DNA of 64,000 nt, taken from an uncultured Spirochaetaceae bacterium (lineage in GTDB: Bacteria > Spirochaetota > Spirochaetia > Sphaerochaetales > Sphaerochaetaceae). The stretch covers positions 1 to 64,000 of the forward strand of contig CALXLV010000032.1 of assembly GCA_944389295.1 (NCBI GenBank), written 5' to 3'. The position numbers and the translations under genes were made by a program. This document shows, one piece after another, positions 61,512 through 64,000 of this stretch. Position 1 is the stretch's first letter. Each line of letters begins with the position of its first letter. Under the pieces are notes generated by a model. The model had not been told where the DNA came from. It saw only the letters and a program-made list of their open reading frames with translations, and did no database searches.

Positions 61512-61547
61512 TCTCGTGATGCACGAGCACATGCAGAAGGAGCGCAT

Positions 61548-63512
61548 ATGGAATACTTTGTCTCATCATCTGCCTGTAGCGGAGGAAACGGAACTCCGGA
61601 AAGGCCTTTCAGAACGATTTCAGCCGCCGCGGAAACGGCGATGCCAGGCGATATCATCACGGTGATGCCGGGAACATACAGGGAGGAGGTCGTACCGCCC
61701 AGGGGCGGCACGGAGGAAAAGAGGATAACCTACAGATCCGCTGTTCCGGGAGAAGCGGTAATAACGGGTGCTGAGATCATGAAGGGATGGGAGAAGGTCA
61801 GCGGCACGATATACCGCCTGAGCGTGGACAACGCCGTATTCGGCGGCTACAACCCCTACACAGAGGTCATCTTCGGAGACTGGTACAACAGTCCTCTGCC
61901 CTATCACGCAGGCGAGGTCTATCTCAACGGAAGATCAATGTTCGAGGTATTCTCTCTCAAAGAACTTGAGGACGGAACGCGCCGGGACAGGGCATGGGAC
62001 AGCTCTTTCGCGATGCACAGATGGTACACCGAACAGGACGGAACCTCTACAGTGATCTACGCCGATTTCCAGGGCGCCGATCCTGAAAAGGAGTGCGTCG
62101 AGATAAATGTGAGGAGAAGATGCTTCTTCCCCGCCGTGACAGGAATCGGGTACATCACGCTTTCAGGCTTCACCATCTGCAAGGCTGCGACAACCTGGGC
62201 CCCTCCCACGGCCTTCCAAGACGGAATGATCGGCACGCACTGGAGCCGCGGCTGGATAATCGAGAACTGCGATATCTCGGACTCGAAGTGCTCCGGAATC
62301 TCACTCGGCAAATACTACAGAGCAGACAACGAGAACGTCTGGGCGCGCTTCGGAATAAAGGACGGAACGCAGACGCAGAGGGAAGAAGTCTGCCAGGCGA
62401 TCGCGGACGGCTGGACAAAAGAGAGCGTCGGTTCGCACATAATACGGAGATGCCATATTCATGACTGCGAGCAGACAGGAATCGTCGGCCATATGGGAGG
62501 AGCATTCTCCGTAATTGAGGACAACGAGATTGACCACATCAACAACAAGGGCCAGCTGGAGGGAGCTGAGATAGGAGGAATAAAGCTCCATGCCGCCCTC
62601 GACACGATAATACGCCGCAACAGAATCCACCACTGCACAAGGGGAATCTGGCTCGACTGGGAAGCGCAGGGAACAAGAGTCTCATCAAACGTCCTCTACG
62701 CCAATGCCACGCCGGAGGATGTGCTGACTCCGGACAGGGGACTTCAGGGAGAGGATCTCTTCATCGAAGTGAGCCACGGTCCGACGACTGTCGACAACAA
62801 TCTCTTCCTCTCTCCCTTCCCGCTCCGCCTCGCGGCACAGGGAACGGCGTTCATACACAACGTATTCTGCGGCCCGTTCACCAGCGTCGGAAGCGGCACG
62901 AACAACGGAAAGACGAAGTATCAGAGATACACTCCGTACCACATGCCCCACAGCACGGCGCTCTACGGCTTCATGACGATAATGCATGGCGACAACCGTT
63001 TCTTCGGAAATATCTTCACAGGTACTGAGAAATATAAGAAAGAAATCACGGAGAACGGCCTTGCTGCAGGAACATATCCATTCAATGACTACCCGGATGA
63101 GAAGTCGTACTACGGCAGGCTTGAGAAGGCGCTGAGAGAGGATATCAGAATAGACAGGGAGAGATTTTACGATCCTCTTCCGGTATGGGCGGAGCACAAT
63201 GTCTACCTTTCCGGCGCAAAGCCGATGGAGAGGGAAAAGGATGCGGAAGTCATAGACGGCCACTTCACATACGAGGAGAAAGACGGAAAGATCTTCATAG
63301 ACACCGATATCCTCAGGAAAGCGAAGGGATGGAAGGGCAGATGCTGGAACACGGAGGATCTCGGCAAGGCGTTCGAGCCCGAAGAGGCATTCGAGTCGCC
63401 GGACGGCTTACCGATAGTATTCGACGAGGACATCAACGGCGTGAAGAGATGCTGCGGAAACATTCTTCCCGGCCCGTTCAGCACTCCGGAATCCCTCGCC
63501 CGTCCGCTCTGA
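61548..63512 (+). CDS. GH120-type beta-xylosidase, right-handed beta-helix
   Basis: The 654-aa protein matches the GH120 family (type member XylC of Thermoanaerobacterium), with shared blocks EINVRRRCFFPAVTGIGYIT, WAPPTAFQDGMIG, SRGWIIENCDI, GIKLHAALDTIIRRNRIHHC and the two active-site blocks. The nucleophile is D370 in WLDWEAQGTRVS, and the acid/base is E407 in FIEVSHGPTTVD. It releases xylose from xylo-oligosaccharides. No signal peptide is present, so it acts in the cytoplasm. AAGGAG lies 6 nt before ATG 61548; the frame is open 58 codons further upstream without similarity. Confidence 0.9.
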   Translation: MEYFVSSSACSGGNGTPERPFRTISAAAETAMPGDIITVMPGTYREEVVPPRGGTEEKRITYRSAVPGEAVITGAEIMKGWEKVSGTIYRLSVDNAVFGGYNPYTEVIFGDWYNSPLPYHAGEVYLNGRSMFEVFSLKELEDGTRRDRAWDSSFAMHRWYTEQDGTSTVIYADFQGADPEKECVEINVRRRCFFPAVTGIGYITLSGFTICKAATTWAPPTAFQDGMIGTHWSRGWIIENCDISDSKCSGISLGKYYRADNENVWARFGIKDGTQTQREEVCQAIADGWTKESVGSHIIRRCHIHDCEQTGIVGHMGGAFSVIEDNEIDHINNKGQLEGAEIGGIKLHAALDTIIRRNRIHHCTRGIWLDWEAQGTRVSSNVLYANATPEDVLTPDRGLQGEDLFIEVSHGPTTVDNNLFLSPFPLRLAAQGTAFIHNVFCGPFTSVGSGTNNGKTKYQRYTPYHMPHSTALYGFMTIMHGDNRFFGNIFTGTEKYKKEITENGLAAGTYPFNDYPDEKSYYGRLEKALREDIRIDRERFYDPLPVWAEHNVYLSGAKPMEREKDAEVIDGHFTYEEKDGKIFIDTDILRKAKGWKGRCWNTEDLGKAFEPEEAFESPDGLPIVFDEDINGVKRCCGNILPGPFSTPESLARPL

Positions 63513-63537
63513 CGGATAAGGACGCTGATAAGGAAAA

Positions 63538-63555
63538 GGCGGGCATGAGCCCGCC
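63538..63555 (-). terminator. Terminator of the GH105-type gene
   Basis: GGCGGGC (63538-63544) and GCCCGCC (63549-63555) form a 7-bp G/C stem with an ATGA loop, followed on the minus strand by TTTTCC. A second hairpin, GAGCC-CTTC-GGCTC (63556-63569), abuts it. There is no T-tract on the plus strand, so the GH120 transcript may read past. Confidence 0.75.
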
Positions 63556-63590
63556 GAGCCCTTCGGCTCCGAGGTAAACTGCATCGGAAA

Positions 63591-64000
63591 TCACTTCGTC
63601 TGAAGCTCTTCCTCTATACAGGCAAGGATAAATGGTCCCACACCTTTGAAGTCATCGATTCTGATGGGTTCTGTGATGTAGTACCTGAACGAGCCGTCCC
63701 TGTAAGGATTGCCTCCGAGACCGGCCACGCTGCATATGCCTCCGAGATGGAGGTTTCCCTTCTCATCCTCTTTGAGATATCTCTCCCTGATGCCGGAGAG
63801 AGCCCGGAGAGCGCTCTCACGGAAATTCCCGCCGAGATATCCAAGTCTCACACCTTTGAGGAAAGAGTACGCGAACATAGCCGTACCAGAGGTCTCGAGA
63901 TAGTTTCCGCTCCTCTTCCCCTCATCCGTGACCTGCCACCACATTCCGCTTTCGTCCTGAACGCGGAGAAGCGCTGCCGAGAGATCACGGATTATCGAGA
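63591..64000 (-). CDS. GH105/GH88-type unsaturated glucuronyl hydrolase, 3' part
   Basis: The gene enters from beyond the right edge; 136 residues are visible. SAALLRVQDESGMWWQVTDEG, NYLETSGTAMFAYSFLKGVRLGYL and the terminal YYITEPIRIDDFKGVGPFILACIEEE match the C-terminal half of the (alpha/alpha)6 barrel of YteR/RhiN-type enzymes. These remove unsaturated uronic acids from pectin or rhamnogalacturonan lyase products. The catalytic Asp lies in the missing part. Convergence with the GH120 gene suggests a plant-polysaccharide region continuing to the right. Confidence 0.85.
   Translation of the reverse strand, partial: SIIRDLSAALLRVQDESGMWWQVTDEGKRSGNYLETSGTAMFAYSFLKGVRLGYLGGNFRESALRALSGIRERYLKEDEKGNLHLGGICSVAGLGGNPYRDGSFRYYITEPIRIDDFKGVGPFILACIEEELQTK

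Noticed and set aside
1-64000. Prophage, restriction-modification, toxin-antitoxin or Cas system
   Set aside because: No integrase, structural phage gene, methylase/nuclease pair or cas gene is present; the only defence-like genes are the two broken AlbA_2-type ones.

Overview
The window is 64 kb of gene-dense bacterial chromosome with mid-range G+C. It most resembles a gut-type spirochaete (Spirochaetota, Sphaerochaeta/Treponema-like). The reasons are the small membrane protein encoded right behind lspA, a type I recall from spirochaetes, a sugar-binding protein whose signal peptide ends in VFAGGGKE without a lipobox cysteine, and the saccharolytic, nucleoside-salvaging gene content. This assignment is an inference from gene style, not from a marker gene.

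Layout. 1-420: short direct repeats, possibly the edge of an IS21-like element, then tRNA-Ala(CGC). 432-4443 (minus): a tightly overlapping six-gene operon (Nif3-like, lspA, small membrane protein, five-bladed-propeller protein, M19 dipeptidase, small outer-membrane protein). 4497-15519: LonB-like protease, two RNA methyltransferases, carAB, aspS and an HI0933-type flavoprotein. 15.5-20.7 kb: transposase OrfA relic, beta-helix lipoprotein, OsmC protein, and a minus-strand operon of class II aldolase, split transketolase and DUF6062. 20.8-22.6 kb: proS. 22.7-35.0 kb: a more A/T-rich accessory block. It holds a decayed AlbA/RecG-like gene and an 11-gene minus-strand operon: rbsK, rbsD, Zn-alcohol dehydrogenase, Gfo/Idh oxidoreductase, DMT-type sugar permease, ABC importer and three tandem IolE-like TIM-barrel enzymes, with a divergent LacI regulator. 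35-45.6 kb: ankyrin protein, adenosine deaminase, rhomboid protease, rlmE, MscS channel, htpG, ROK regulator, a lipoprotein, galM and an isochorismatase-type hydrolase. 45.6-52.0 kb: nucleoside phosphorylase plus a complete ECF transporter, then a lone ABC ATPase, a Gfo/Idh oxidoreductase and a flavodoxin. 52.0-61.3 kb (minus): phosphoesterase/ParB-like pair, then a BMP-type nucleoside ABC importer with punA and an amber-interrupted AlbA_2-type gene. 61.5 kb to the end: a GH120 beta-xylosidase and the 3' part of a GH105/GH88 hydrolase.

Three modules feed nucleoside salvage: ECF importer plus phosphorylase, BMP importer plus PunA, and adenosine deaminase. Several serve plant-polysaccharide sugars: GH120, GH105, galM, the 23-33 kb operon and the aldolase/transketolase operon.

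The most striking signal is in promoter architecture. At least eleven genes have a TANNNT -10 box ending 6 or 7 nt before the start codon, and five of these also have a good -35 box exactly 17 nt upstream. Transcription should then start at the first base of the start codon, giving leaderless mRNAs. Other genes in the same window have ordinary AGGAGG-type ribosome binding sites. Other points of interest are the three-paralogue IolE-like sugar operon, a noncoding island at 37.5-37.97 kb with duplicated elements and strong terminators, and an in-frame amber codon in an otherwise intact AlbA_2-type gene.
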